47,541 nucleotides of DNA from a bacterium (GTDB taxonomy: Bacteria; Krumholzibacteriota; Krumholzibacteriia; JACNKJ01): assembly GCA_024231955.1 (NCBI GenBank), contig JAAEPZ010000819.1, positions 1-47,541 of the forward strand. Reading direction: 5' to 3'. Shown in pieces: positions 40,062 through 47,541 of the stretch. The notes under the pieces were generated by a model that saw only the letters and a list, made by a program, of their open reading frames with translations, was not told the origin of the DNA and made no database searches. Numbering within the stretch: position 1 is the stretch's first letter; every line of letters begins with the position of its first letter. A program made the translations under genes and the position numbers.

Positions 40062-40414
40062 CGTGAGTGCGAAACACACGAGAAATGAAACTCATGTAAA
40101 CGAATAGGATGCCGTGTAATATAATATCATACACGCCCGAGTTCAAAATTACTGGGAGCATGCGTATAGATGATAATTATGTATGGCTATATTTCGTTAT
40201 TATATAGTGTCTCTGCTATAGTTGTAAAATATGTATATATGTGATAAATGCAATAATGCAATATATATATATTATCTATAAACTGTCTAGTAGTCAGTCC
40301 TACAGGTAGTGTGTAAGCTATTATATTATATTGTAATACACTACAATGTACCAGTTTCACGATTCGGTTCGATTTTGGCTTGATTTCCGAGTGGGGAAGG
40401 GGTACGATTAAGGG
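40062..40414. other. AT-rich gene-free region upstream of terminase
   Basis: No gene seen. From about 40110 to 40350 the sequence is extremely AT-rich; 40201-40260 has 15 G/C in 60 bases, against a clearly GC-majority genome. It includes runs such as ATATATATATAT, an imperfect inverted repeat (GTGTAATAT...ATCATACAC, 40114-40134) and a TTGTA/TACAA hairpin (40331-40346). Immediately before the terminase genes, it may hold the late promoter, a packaging site, or a replication origin. Confidence 0.6.
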
Positions 40415-40990
40415 ATGAAAGCGTTCAGTCCAGATGACAGCTTAGAAATGATGTGCCTCAAGGCCGGTCTCAATGATCGGCAAACTGTATTCGTGGCTGA
40501 ATTCGCTATTGACAGCAATGCTACACGAGCTGCGTTAGCGGCGGGGTATTCGCAACGTGCCGCAACCAGCACAGGTCTGCGACTGAAGAATATAAAGAAG
40601 GTCAGATTGGTATTGGCAGCGTATAAGGAACGCGCCCTCACGCGTGCTAAGGTCGATGCCGACTATGTCATCAATGGTCTCAAGCGCGAATCCGAGTTTA
40701 TGAGCGAAGGTTGTTCACACGGAGCTAGAGTTAGTGCATTAGGCAAGTTGGGAGACCATCTAGGTCTCTTCGACAGGAAGGTTCAAGTTGGTGTTGAACT
40801 ATCGGGTCCCAACCAAGGACCACTCGACATTCGCTCGACCGCCGAAGGGACCACCTCCTCTGCTGACGCCAAAGTCCAGGCCATAGCAATGGAGATCGAA
40901 CAACAGATGGCCCAACTCGATCTCGTTGATGAGGCACCGAGTATTTCCCCCGTTTTACCAGGCACCTCGTCTGGTGGTGATTCTGAATAG
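40415..40990 (+). CDS. terS: Terminase small subunit
   Basis: A 191-residue protein with the Terminase_2-type N-terminus: LNDRQTVFVAEFAIDSNATR followed by AALAAGYSQRAATSTGLRL. This is the helix-turn-helix that recognises phage DNA for packaging. A helical oligomerisation part with REDYV-like residues follows, and the tail is acidic. It lies directly upstream of the large subunit, with only the QueD-like gene between. An exact motif copy (40933-40945) is read as DEAPSIS near its C-terminus. Confidence 0.8.
   Translation: MKAFSPDDSLEMMCLKAGLNDRQTVFVAEFAIDSNATRAALAAGYSQRAATSTGLRLKNIKKVRLVLAAYKERALTRAKVDADYVINGLKRESEFMSEGCSHGARVSALGKLGDHLGLFDRKVQVGVELSGPNQGPLDIRSTAEGTTSSADAKVQAIAMEIEQQMAQLDLVDEAPSISPVLPGTSSGGDSE
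40933..40945 (+). repeat. Dispersed 13-bp motif (exact)
   Basis: Near the 3' end of the small terminase gene, read E-A-P-S-I-S. Confidence 0.9.
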
Positions 40991-41004
40991 GAGAAGCCAG
41001 AGTC

Positions 41005-41334
41005 ATGTTCACGATAATAGTCAAGTTTCAGTTTGAGGGCTTCCATCGTTGGGAGAAATGTCCTCACGGTGATGTCTCTTTCTTGCGTACTAGGCACCGT
41101 CACGTTTTTCATGTGACAGCTGAGGTGCTTATGACGCATTCGGATCGCGATGAGGAGTTCATACGGCTCAAACGCAGACTGCAGGACATATGGGACGACG
41201 GGAGCGAGCTAGGCAATAAGTCGTGTGAGCGCATCGCCGAGCAGATAGGTGCGAAGATTGAGTCTTGGAATCTGACCTGCCACATGGTCGAGGTTCTTGA
41301 AGATGGTGAGAACGGAGGACGTTGGTACAGATGA
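41005..41334 (+). CDS. QueD-like small protein
   Basis: A 109-residue protein (ATG 41005 after AGGAGAAG). It shares the T-fold start MFTIIVKFQFEGFHRW and a Cys19 plus His31/His33 arrangement (CPHGDVSFLRTRHRHVFHV), as in QueD-related proteins, but is too short for the complete enzyme and lacks its C-terminal Glu segment. Related small proteins are coded near terminase genes in other phages. Whether it still acts in deazaguanine synthesis, for example as a partner of the full QueD at 39564, is unknown. Confidence 0.6.
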   Translation: MFTIIVKFQFEGFHRWEKCPHGDVSFLRTRHRHVFHVTAEVLMTHSDRDEEFIRLKRRLQDIWDDGSELGNKSCERIAEQIGAKIESWNLTCHMVEVLEDGENGGRWYR

Positions 41335-42815
41335 GCGTCGGTCACGAGCTAGCTATACCTAAGACTCAACTTGAGCTCGCTCGTGCGACACCGGCAGGGT
41401 TTGCAAGGCATACTAGTCAGGGGCGGTGGTTACCATATAAACACCTACTCATTCTCATCCAACACCTGCTACTGGTGTTGGCTGGTATGATTGATAATCT
41501 ACTCGTGACCATGCCACCTAGGCATGGCAAGAGTGAAGTCATCAGCAAATACTTCATTGCATGGTACCTGGGCATGTACCCTCGCAATAAGGTCATACTA
41601 GGTTCGTATGGTGCTGACTTCGCCGCTGAGTGGGGTGCTAAAGTTAGAGACCTGTTAATAGAATATGGGCTCGGTCTTTTTGGAGTACGGCCTAGTCCAC
41701 GCTCGTCAGCAGCGAACGCCTGGAGCTTGGTTGATGAAGCGGGCCGGGCGACTGAGGGTGGAATGGTTAGCTGCGGTGCTCGCGGACCTATTACTGGTCG
41801 TGGAGGCAACATCCTCGTAGCCGATGATCTTGTCAAGAACGACGAGGAGGCGCTGAGCGCTACCATGCGTGAAAAAACATGGGACTGGTGGCAGGCTACC
41901 TTTTCTACTCGCGGTCAACCGGGTGCCCGAACGCCCAAGATTCTAGTGATGACTCGCTGGCACGCTGACGACGTGGCAGGCCGGTTGCTCAAGCTGGCCA
42001 AAGAAGATCCAGAAGCCGATCAGTGGGCTGTGTTGAACTTGCCCGCCCTCGCTGAGGCGGGTGGTGATGTGCTGGGTCGCACCGAGGGCCAAGTGTTGTG
42101 CGCACCGATGTTCAACAGTGCACGACTGAAGAAGATGAAACACAACATGGCGCCACACTGGTGGTCGGCGCTATTCCAACAACGTCCTCAGACTGAGGGT
42201 GGTGGCATATTTAAGAAGAAGTGGTTCAAGTACTGGACATGGCGCTCACGCGAGCACCTGATAATTGATCTCGGGAACCGTGTCGCAACGGTATGGGACG
42301 GACCCCGCTTCGTAACTGTTGACCTCGCCGCCTCGCAAAAGACCACAGCTGACTTCACCGTTATGCAGGTATGGGGCTTGTATGGTGCAGGCGACACGTT
42401 ACGTCTTGTGCTGCTCGATATGGAGCGTGAGCGCATGGGTGGCGAGGACTACGAGAGTCGCTGTAAGCAGTTAATGGCAAAATGGCGTCCTGCGTTCTTT
42501 GGGGTGGAAAGTGCGGCGATGCAATTGGCGATTGTGGACATCCTTCGGTCCTTCGGAATTCCTTGCCGCGAGTTGGTAGCCGATAAGGATAAAGTCGCAC
42601 GTGCTATAGCCATGACTCCCTGGATGAGCGCAGGCGCTGTTTACTTCCCAGCGCATGCCGAGTGGTTAGATGACTACGAGGAAGAGTTGTTATTGTTCGA
42701 CAAGGGTGACCACGACGATATGGTGGACGCCACAAGCTATGCCGCCGCACTCCTTCACGAGTTCGGCATCACCGAGATCCCAATTGGTGAGGATGTAGAG
42801 TTTGCTGAGACATAG
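41331..42815 (+). CDS. terL: Terminase large subunit
   Basis: A 494-residue packaging motor. ATG 41331 overlaps the upstream stop (ATGA) and is favoured over TTG 41322. Walker A is MPPRHGKSE (about 60-68), with the Arg-containing form typical of terminases. Walker B is NILVADDL (about 160-167), and the coupling segment is LVMTRWHADDVAGRL. The C-terminal nuclease has Asp in VTVDLAAS (about 330) and HDDMVDATSYA (about 461). It pumps DNA into the procapsid and cuts it. Confidence 0.9.
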   Translation: MSVGHELAIPKTQLELARATPAGFARHTSQGRWLPYKHLLILIQHLLLVLAGMIDNLLVTMPPRHGKSEVISKYFIAWYLGMYPRNKVILGSYGADFAAEWGAKVRDLLIEYGLGLFGVRPSPRSSAANAWSLVDEAGRATEGGMVSCGARGPITGRGGNILVADDLVKNDEEALSATMREKTWDWWQATFSTRGQPGARTPKILVMTRWHADDVAGRLLKLAKEDPEADQWAVLNLPALAEAGGDVLGRTEGQVLCAPMFNSARLKKMKHNMAPHWWSALFQQRPQTEGGGIFKKKWFKYWTWRSREHLIIDLGNRVATVWDGPRFVTVDLAASQKTTADFTVMQVWGLYGAGDTLRLVLLDMERERMGGEDYESRCKQLMAKWRPAFFGVESAAMQLAIVDILRSFGIPCRELVADKDKVARAIAMTPWMSAGAVYFPAHAEWLDDYEEELLLFDKGDHDDMVDATSYAAALLHEFGITEIPIGEDVEFAET

Positions 42816-42823
42816 AGAGTCCA

Positions 42824-44311
42824 ATGCCCCACGCACCCAAAGAGAGCATACCGGAGCAGATAGACCGACCCATGTTGATGGATCGGGCGGTTGATGATCT
42901 GCCTATAGGGTTCGAGTCGTGTGCGCAGGGCTTCCCCGAGTTCAAAGATTCAATCCATGACGACCTGGATGCCGACGGTTATCAGGTCATACGTCGATGT
43001 TTTGCCACAGGCTACCCCGTACGCAAACTTGGCCTACACGTATCCTCTCGTAGACTGCAAGTGAAGGGCGAAGGTCCACTACAGCAGTCAGTACAGGACG
43101 TGCTAGACGAGATCGTCGGGGTTCGGCAATTCCTCGAAGGTATGGTCTGGGCGATAGTTGAAGGTGTCCGGTTCGCATGGACGACTTGGCACGTCAACAA
43201 CGAGGGATGGCTTATCCCTCGGTTTCACGTAAAGAAGAAAAGGAAAGCCGGTGGGCGCATCACGTGGGATGGTAAGACGGTTATCCAAATCGAGGATTTG
43301 GCGCTTGTGGGAGAGGTTGAGGAGGCGTCTCCGGAAGAGACCGAAGCTCGCACCCTGCCGCGCAATCGACTCGTCATATGGCAGCCTAACGATACGGGCA
43401 ATCCAGAAGGAGATACTGAGCTCGCTTGGTGGTTGTATCAGCTTGCGGAAGATGCGACGCTCAATAGGAAGAACCGAAGGCAGTATGGAGACCGTCATGG
43501 CCTCCCTCACGAGATCATAAAAAAGGCAATTGATACGGTTCGGGACTCGAAGGTACAACAGGCCCTAGGCGACGCGAAAACGGCCCTAGAAGGCCTACAG
43601 CGAGGCCAGGGTGTGTCAATGGATGCCCGCACCGCTGTCGAGCTGTTAGAGACGAAGGGAACGACTTGGCAGTATCTCCTGCAAGATGGTGAAGACATCC
43701 GCAAGATGGCGCACATCGCTGTTCTTCAGCAGGCGCTCACCTCGGAGACGTCATCGGCTGGGCCTACTGGCTCCTCACAGGTGCACCAGTCGGAAGAGAT
43801 GATGGCTGTCGCTGCAATCGCTGGATCACTCGCTGAGTCGATCACGAGAGATGTCTTGCCCGAGATACTCAATCGCAACGCATACTGGTTACCTGAAGGC
43901 ATGGTTGACGGCATCGAACTCGAACCGTTCGAGGAAGACCAACAACCGGACAAGACCGTATTCGATCTGTACAAGGAGGGTGAAGTCGTTCTCTCCGAGG
44001 AATTGTACGCAGCCGCAGGCGCCACACGACCTGTCGGTGTTCCTGATATAGTAAACAAACCACAACCCGAACCCTTCTCACCATTCGGCCCGTCACCGTT
44101 TGGGGGAGGAGGCGGAGGGTTTGGTGGCAATGGTAAACCTAAAAGCCCGATGCCTGGATCCGACAGCCTCGCTTCTCCGGCTGGCCAGAACGGTCCACCA
44201 AAGGCATCGGGCTCACCATTTTCTCCCGAGAACCGTCTTAAGGCGATTCGGAACAGCAAGGGTGCCCTACTGCGCGCAGCGTGGGGTGGCAACGGAGAAC
44301 ATCATGCCTAA
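42824..44311 (+). CDS. Portal protein, Mu gp29/DUF935-like
   Basis: A 495-residue protein right after the large terminase. Its core shows the portal layout of the DUF935 family: FKDSIHDDLDADGYQVIRRC, VGVRQFLEGMVWAIVEGV, RNRLVIWQPNDTGNPEGDTE, and a long helical region. The C-terminal 60 residues are Gly/Pro/Ser-rich (FGPSPFGGGGGGFGGNGKPK) and probably disordered. It forms the dodecameric ring through which DNA passes. It overlaps the next gene by 8 bases. Confidence 0.85.
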   Translation: MPHAPKESIPEQIDRPMLMDRAVDDLPIGFESCAQGFPEFKDSIHDDLDADGYQVIRRCFATGYPVRKLGLHVSSRRLQVKGEGPLQQSVQDVLDEIVGVRQFLEGMVWAIVEGVRFAWTTWHVNNEGWLIPRFHVKKKRKAGGRITWDGKTVIQIEDLALVGEVEEASPEETEARTLPRNRLVIWQPNDTGNPEGDTELAWWLYQLAEDATLNRKNRRQYGDRHGLPHEIIKKAIDTVRDSKVQQALGDAKTALEGLQRGQGVSMDARTAVELLETKGTTWQYLLQDGEDIRKMAHIAVLQQALTSETSSAGPTGSSQVHQSEEMMAVAAIAGSLAESITRDVLPEILNRNAYWLPEGMVDGIELEPFEEDQQPDKTVFDLYKEGEVVLSEELYAAAGATRPVGVPDIVNKPQPEPFSPFGPSPFGGGGGGFGGNGKPKSPMPGSDSLASPAGQNGPPKASGSPFSPENRLKAIRNSKGALLRAAWGGNGEHHA

Positions 44312-45689
44312 TCGTACCGAGAACGAACTTGTCGATCTCCGCGCTAACGGGACACCCAAACCACGCGAATCGTTTCAGACTCACAACCTCGCTAAGAAGG
44401 GTGGTGGCGGTGGCGACCGTTGGATCACAATAGGTGGCGAAGGTGGCGAACCCGGTGGTGGACGTCATGTGCAGATCGGCAGTGATGGTACGATCAAGAA
44501 AGGGTTTGGCAAAGGCAAGAAGATAGGCGACCTCGGCAAGGGTAAGACGACCGGAGAAAAATATCACGGTGGACGTGAGGGTGCCAAGAAGCGCACCAAC
44601 AAGGAATGGGCACGCAAACGTAGCAAGGAGATACAGGCCAATCGTCGTCCTTCAGGTGCGAGTGGGTACAGTCGTTCGCAAGGTCGTGGTGGTTCAATGC
44701 AGGGTGGTCTCAGTTCAGAAGAACGTATAATTGCCGAATCGCAAGGAGAAGATGCTTTTGACGAAGGGGCCGAACTCTCCGATAACCCGTTCATCGGAAG
44801 TGCCCGCGAACAAGAATGGGTACGGGGTTATAAGCAGGCTCAGGAGGAGTCAGGGGGTTCATTCTCCCCGCGTGAGTCATTCACCTCGCAACCTGGAGGT
44901 GCTGAAGAAGGTTGGATGCAGCAAGGTCCTGGCGACTTCGAAGACCCATCTTCGGGTCTGCGTGTGTTCCAATCCGAAGGTGGCAACTGGGATGTCACAC
45001 TCGATGATGATGAACATCTAGGCTCCTTCCCCAGTCGCGAAGCCGCACAGGCTGCAGGTCAGCAAGCCATCAACGGTGGAGGCGGCTTTGGGAGTTCGTT
45101 CGGTGACGAACCACAGCCGAGTGCTTTTGGGGAGTCGGTTATTCCAGAGGGATACAAGTGGGGAGACAAGGTGCCTGGTGAGACGTACCAGTCCAGAGCA
45201 CAATTCCCCGACGATCCGCGATTGCAACAACCTGGATTGCCCCAAGCCGACCCAGGAAGACGGTTTGAGCAACCACGTGAGTCGTTTTCGTCTAGGGGTG
45301 GTGGGTCGCATGGGAGTGGATATAACCAACGCGGTGGGTTTGGGATGAAAGACCTGGCTCCGCGCACCTACACAGCTGTCAGCAATCAAGTGTCCGATCC
45401 GGCTGTTGCCGACCGCATTGCCAAGTCGGTCGGTGAGATGGGCTTGGGTGCGATGGACAATCTGGAACGTCATCTGGAGCAGGGATTCACATTGGAGACG
45501 GCTCTACGGGATATGGAAATTGATCCCTCGGCGGTGCTGAATCCCTCCTCGGGTGGAGGCATGGGTCCGAGACAGGAGTTCGAGCCGAGACGCCCACCAG
45601 GCATGTTTCAACGCGCCGTTGGTGCAATCAAGAAGAGTTGGAATGAATGGGAAGGCCGACCATTCCAGAAGGGATCTTGGGACGACTGA
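44304..45689 (+). CDS. Gly/Gln-rich virion protein with RWITIG module
   Basis: A 461-residue protein; ATG 44304 is chosen because it follows AACGGAGA and lies at the portal gene's end. Residues about 22-75 form the RWITIG-type module (RESFQTHNLAKKGGGGGDRW, then HVQIGSDGTIKKGFGKGKKI). The RESF phrase recurs at two more places (SPRESFTSQPG, QPRESFSSRGG). The rest is low-complexity, rich in Gly, Gln, Ser and Glu. Between portal and head morphogenesis gene it is likely a minor head or internal protein. No enzymatic domain seen. Confidence 0.6.
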   Translation: MPNRTENELVDLRANGTPKPRESFQTHNLAKKGGGGGDRWITIGGEGGEPGGGRHVQIGSDGTIKKGFGKGKKIGDLGKGKTTGEKYHGGREGAKKRTNKEWARKRSKEIQANRRPSGASGYSRSQGRGGSMQGGLSSEERIIAESQGEDAFDEGAELSDNPFIGSAREQEWVRGYKQAQEESGGSFSPRESFTSQPGGAEEGWMQQGPGDFEDPSSGLRVFQSEGGNWDVTLDDDEHLGSFPSREAAQAAGQQAINGGGGFGSSFGDEPQPSAFGESVIPEGYKWGDKVPGETYQSRAQFPDDPRLQQPGLPQADPGRRFEQPRESFSSRGGGSHGSGYNQRGGFGMKDLAPRTYTAVSNQVSDPAVADRIAKSVGEMGLGAMDNLERHLEQGFTLETALRDMEIDPSAVLNPSSGGGMGPRQEFEPRRPPGMFQRAVGAIKKSWNEWEGRPFQKGSWDD

Positions 45690-45709
45690 GCTAATCGTAG
45701 AATGTAACC

Positions 45710-47541
45710 ATGAGCAGACGTATCAATCATCCTATTGAGGCACCGAGTATTTCGCAACGCAAGCGTGTAGAACGCTTTGTGCGTGCGGGATTGCGTGCGG
45801 TGCTAGAGGGTGACGATGTGTCTCCTGAGATGGCTGAAGAGATGGGGCGCATGATGGCCCACGCTCACCGTGAGGGACGTCGTGTGTTGCGTGCTCAGTT
45901 AACTTCGAATCAACTGCACCTGGTGCGTGCTGTAGCGCCACACAGATTAGAACGGTGGATAACGATAGGCAAGGGTCAAGCCGAGGACTCGAAAGGTCAC
46001 CCCGTCCTGATTGATGATCAAGGTCGCATCATAGGCGGTGCCGTCCCCAAGCACTGGCAGAAGCATTCGTTTGACGAAGTATTCTCTGGGCCCGGTGGAG
46101 GCGCACGAGAATCGTTTGCGCAGGCCGATCCAGGTCAGTATGATGCCCCGGCTGGCCCGAGTCGTTTACCACAGCAAGATGACGAGCCTGCACCATACTG
46201 GGGAACCGACAAGCAGACGTACTACCGACCTGGACCCAATCCCACAGTCGACATGGTCGTGACTAGGGACGGTCCGAATGGTAAAGAGGTGTTGTTGATT
46301 AAACGTGCGGCGGGCGCAGCCGAAGGTGGGAAATGGGCGCTACCCGGTGGGTTCCACGATACCGAAGCTCTGAAGGGTGAAGAATGGCGTCCCGGCAAGG
46401 AGACCGCTAAGGAAGCAGCTCTGCGCGAGTTGCTGGAGGAATCGAATCTCGATGCCTCCGCTGTATCGGACAAGCTCGAACACATCGGTCTGTACGATAA
46501 GGAGGGGCGTGATCCACGCGACAATGACGAGGCTTGGGCTGTGTCGAATGCCTTCAAGGTTCATCTTGAAGGTGATCTGGCAAACCAGAACATAATGGGT
46601 ATGGATGACGCCGCTGATGCCAAGTGGTTCCCAGCGGCGGCACTTCCCGACGATATCGCATTTGACCACTCCGACATTCTGAGTGATTCTGATGTAGCAA
46701 CCGTTGAGTATGATCTTACTAACACTCATCTCGATTTAGAGAGGAATGCAGCTGGAGTAGTTATCGACAATCATGCCGGATGGGAAGGGCTGGCCGCACG
46801 TGACGACATTAAAGGTAGTAAGGCGAAGATCACCGCGATGCGCGAAGCGGTTGATGTTTTTACGACGTCAGGCTACACCGAGATGCGCAAAGCACAGCGG
46901 ACGGGTCAAGCGCGATATCTTAAACCCGCTGGTCGTCTTATGGCAGATGAGGTACGAAATCGTAAAGAGATAGTTCGGCACGCCAACGCCGTTGAATCGT
47001 TTATTGACGGTGAAACGTTCAATCCCACAGAGGAAGTATTCCGGGGTGTTGGCAGTATGAACTTGGATATTGGGAGTAGCCCTTCTCCAGACTTCATCAT
47101 GGCCAAGTTCAAAGGGCAGACCATCGACATGGGCGGAACATCCTCATGGTCAAGCGAACTCGATGTTGCTGAGGAGTTTGCAATGTCGGAAGCCTCATCA
47201 TATCGTCCGCTCGTCTTCCGTACTCGCAATATCCCAGGGTCGAAAAGCGTTACCGGGTTTGGCGGCATGGCTTTCGAGCACGAAGTTGTCGTGTCCAACC
47301 GTGCTCGGTTTCGCGTTACCGGGGCTTCCTGGGGTGACTCCCCGGACGCAGAAGCCGAGTACATCATCGTAGATCTGGAGCCAGTACGTGCCAAAGCAAA
47401 ACGAACCAAAAAGAAAAAGTCTCGCTCAAAGGTGGGCGAACGATCCCGAGCCAATCCGTATCTTACCCGCAAAGGGGGAGGAGAACGAGGGCGAGAGTCA
47501 TTCGAGACCCACAAACTCGAACGATGGATCACCATCGGAAA
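45710..47541 (+). CDS. Nudix + ADP-ribosyltransferase + head morphogenesis fusion, 5' part
   Basis: The 5' part of the gene that continues at base 1 of the window. Residues about 80-120 are an RWITIG-type module. About 175-320 is a Nudix domain: a GGF start, then E-x7-R-E-L-x-E-E in KETAKEAALRELLEESNL, with an insertion before it (EALKGEEWRP). About 430-550 is an ADP-ribosyltransferase of R-S-E type: Arg in EEVFRGVGS, Ser in GTSSWSSELDVA, and E-x-E in AFEHEVVVSNRARFRV. A Lys-rich linker leads to the second RWITIG module and the SPP1 gp7/Mu gpF domain. The protein may be carried in the capsid and injected, modifying host targets with ADP-ribose, while the Nudix part could hydrolyse ADP-ribose-type compounds. 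An exact motif copy (45739-45751) lies in codons 11-14. Confidence 0.8.
   Translation, partial: MSRRINHPIEAPSISQRKRVERFVRAGLRAVLEGDDVSPEMAEEMGRMMAHAHREGRRVLRAQLTSNQLHLVRAVAPHRLERWITIGKGQAEDSKGHPVLIDDQGRIIGGAVPKHWQKHSFDEVFSGPGGGARESFAQADPGQYDAPAGPSRLPQQDDEPAPYWGTDKQTYYRPGPNPTVDMVVTRDGPNGKEVLLIKRAAGAAEGGKWALPGGFHDTEALKGEEWRPGKETAKEAALRELLEESNLDASAVSDKLEHIGLYDKEGRDPRDNDEAWAVSNAFKVHLEGDLANQNIMGMDDAADAKWFPAAALPDDIAFDHSDILSDSDVATVEYDLTNTHLDLERNAAGVVIDNHAGWEGLAARDDIKGSKAKITAMREAVDVFTTSGYTEMRKAQRTGQARYLKPAGRLMADEVRNRKEIVRHANAVESFIDGETFNPTEEVFRGVGSMNLDIGSSPSPDFIMAKFKGQTIDMGGTSSWSSELDVAEEFAMSEASSYRPLVFRTRNIPGSKSVTGFGGMAFEHEVVVSNRARFRVTGASWGDSPDAEAEYIIVDLEPVRAKAKRTKKKKSRSKVGERSRANPYLTRKGGGERGRESFETHKLERWITIG
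45739..45751 (+). repeat. Dispersed 13-bp motif (exact)
   Basis: Near the 5' end of the Nudix/ART/head morphogenesis gene, read E-A-P-S-I-S, preceded by ATTGA. Confidence 0.9.
47447..47541. repeat. Terminal direct repeat, right copy
   Basis: Identical to bases 1-95; see that entry. Confidence 0.95.

Noticed and set aside
789..45751. The 13-bp motif as a CRISPR or tandem repeat array
   Set aside because: Spacing is irregular (0.4-5.5 kb), both strands are used and the copies lie within unrelated genes.
789..45751. The 13-bp motif as a peptide motif (APSI)
   Set aside because: Only about a third of the copies are read in that frame; others give HRVF, ILGA or TRCP, or are non-coding.

Overview
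This window is a complete, circularly closed genome of a tailed bacteriophage. The first 95 bases (1-95) are repeated exactly as the last 95 (47447-47541), so the unique circle is 47,446 bp and one gene (45710 to about 1233/1362) runs across the junction. The 95-bp repeat is most simply an assembly overlap of a circular or terminally redundant molecule. The virion genes are Mu-like in the head (small and large terminase, DUF935-like portal, SPP1 gp7/Mu gpF-like head morphogenesis protein, Mu gpT-like capsid protein) followed by tail tube, tape-measure-like and fibre genes. No tail sheath, integrase, CI-type repressor, endolysin or ordinary tRNA was recognised. This fits a lytic siphovirus. The host cannot be named from the sequence. 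A lipoprotein overlapping a single-span membrane protein (spanin-like layout) hints at a diderm host, but only weakly.

Layout. 40415-47541 continuing to 23744 is one rightward structural block: terminase small subunit, a QueD-like protein, terminase large subunit, portal, a Gly-rich internal protein, a Nudix + ADP-ribosyltransferase + head morphogenesis fusion across the junction, protease/scaffold, decoration-like protein, three envelope/membrane proteins, structural proteins, major capsid protein, connectors, a tail tube/terminator fusion, tape-measure region, distal tail proteins, a 1478-residue fibre with YadA-like repeats, and three small genes. 37733 down to 23734 is one leftward early/replication block: SNF2-like helicase, ribbon-helix-helix protein, RecB/Cas4-like nuclease, Sak4-like ATPase, DUF669-like ssDNA-binding protein, ThyX, primase-MCM fusion, QueE, FolE, DpdA-like transglycosylase, family A DNA polymerase and a RuvC-like resolvase. 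The two directions diverge at 37734-37999, where good sigma70-type promoters are visible on both strands. A short rightward group of small genes plus QueD (38000-39995) is closed by two intrinsic terminators. It is followed by a very AT-rich gene-free stretch (about 40110-40350) in front of the terminase.

How it works together. FolE, QueD, QueE and a DpdA-like enzyme form a pathway from GTP to a 7-deazaguanine base and its insertion into phage DNA. QueC is not seen, so the final base is either 7-carboxy-7-deazaguanine-derived or depends on host enzymes. Polymerase, primase-helicase, ssDNA-binding protein, Sak4, nuclease and resolvase make a self-contained replication and recombination set.

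The most striking unexplained feature is a 13-bp sequence, GGCACCGAGTATT, present in 13 exact and at least 4 near-exact copies scattered round the genome on both strands. It lies in several reading frames, usually inside genes, so it is conserved as DNA rather than as peptide. A second notable point is an in-frame TGA exactly where the head morphogenesis protein should have the first Cys of its NCRC motif. The frame stays open to overlap the next gene.
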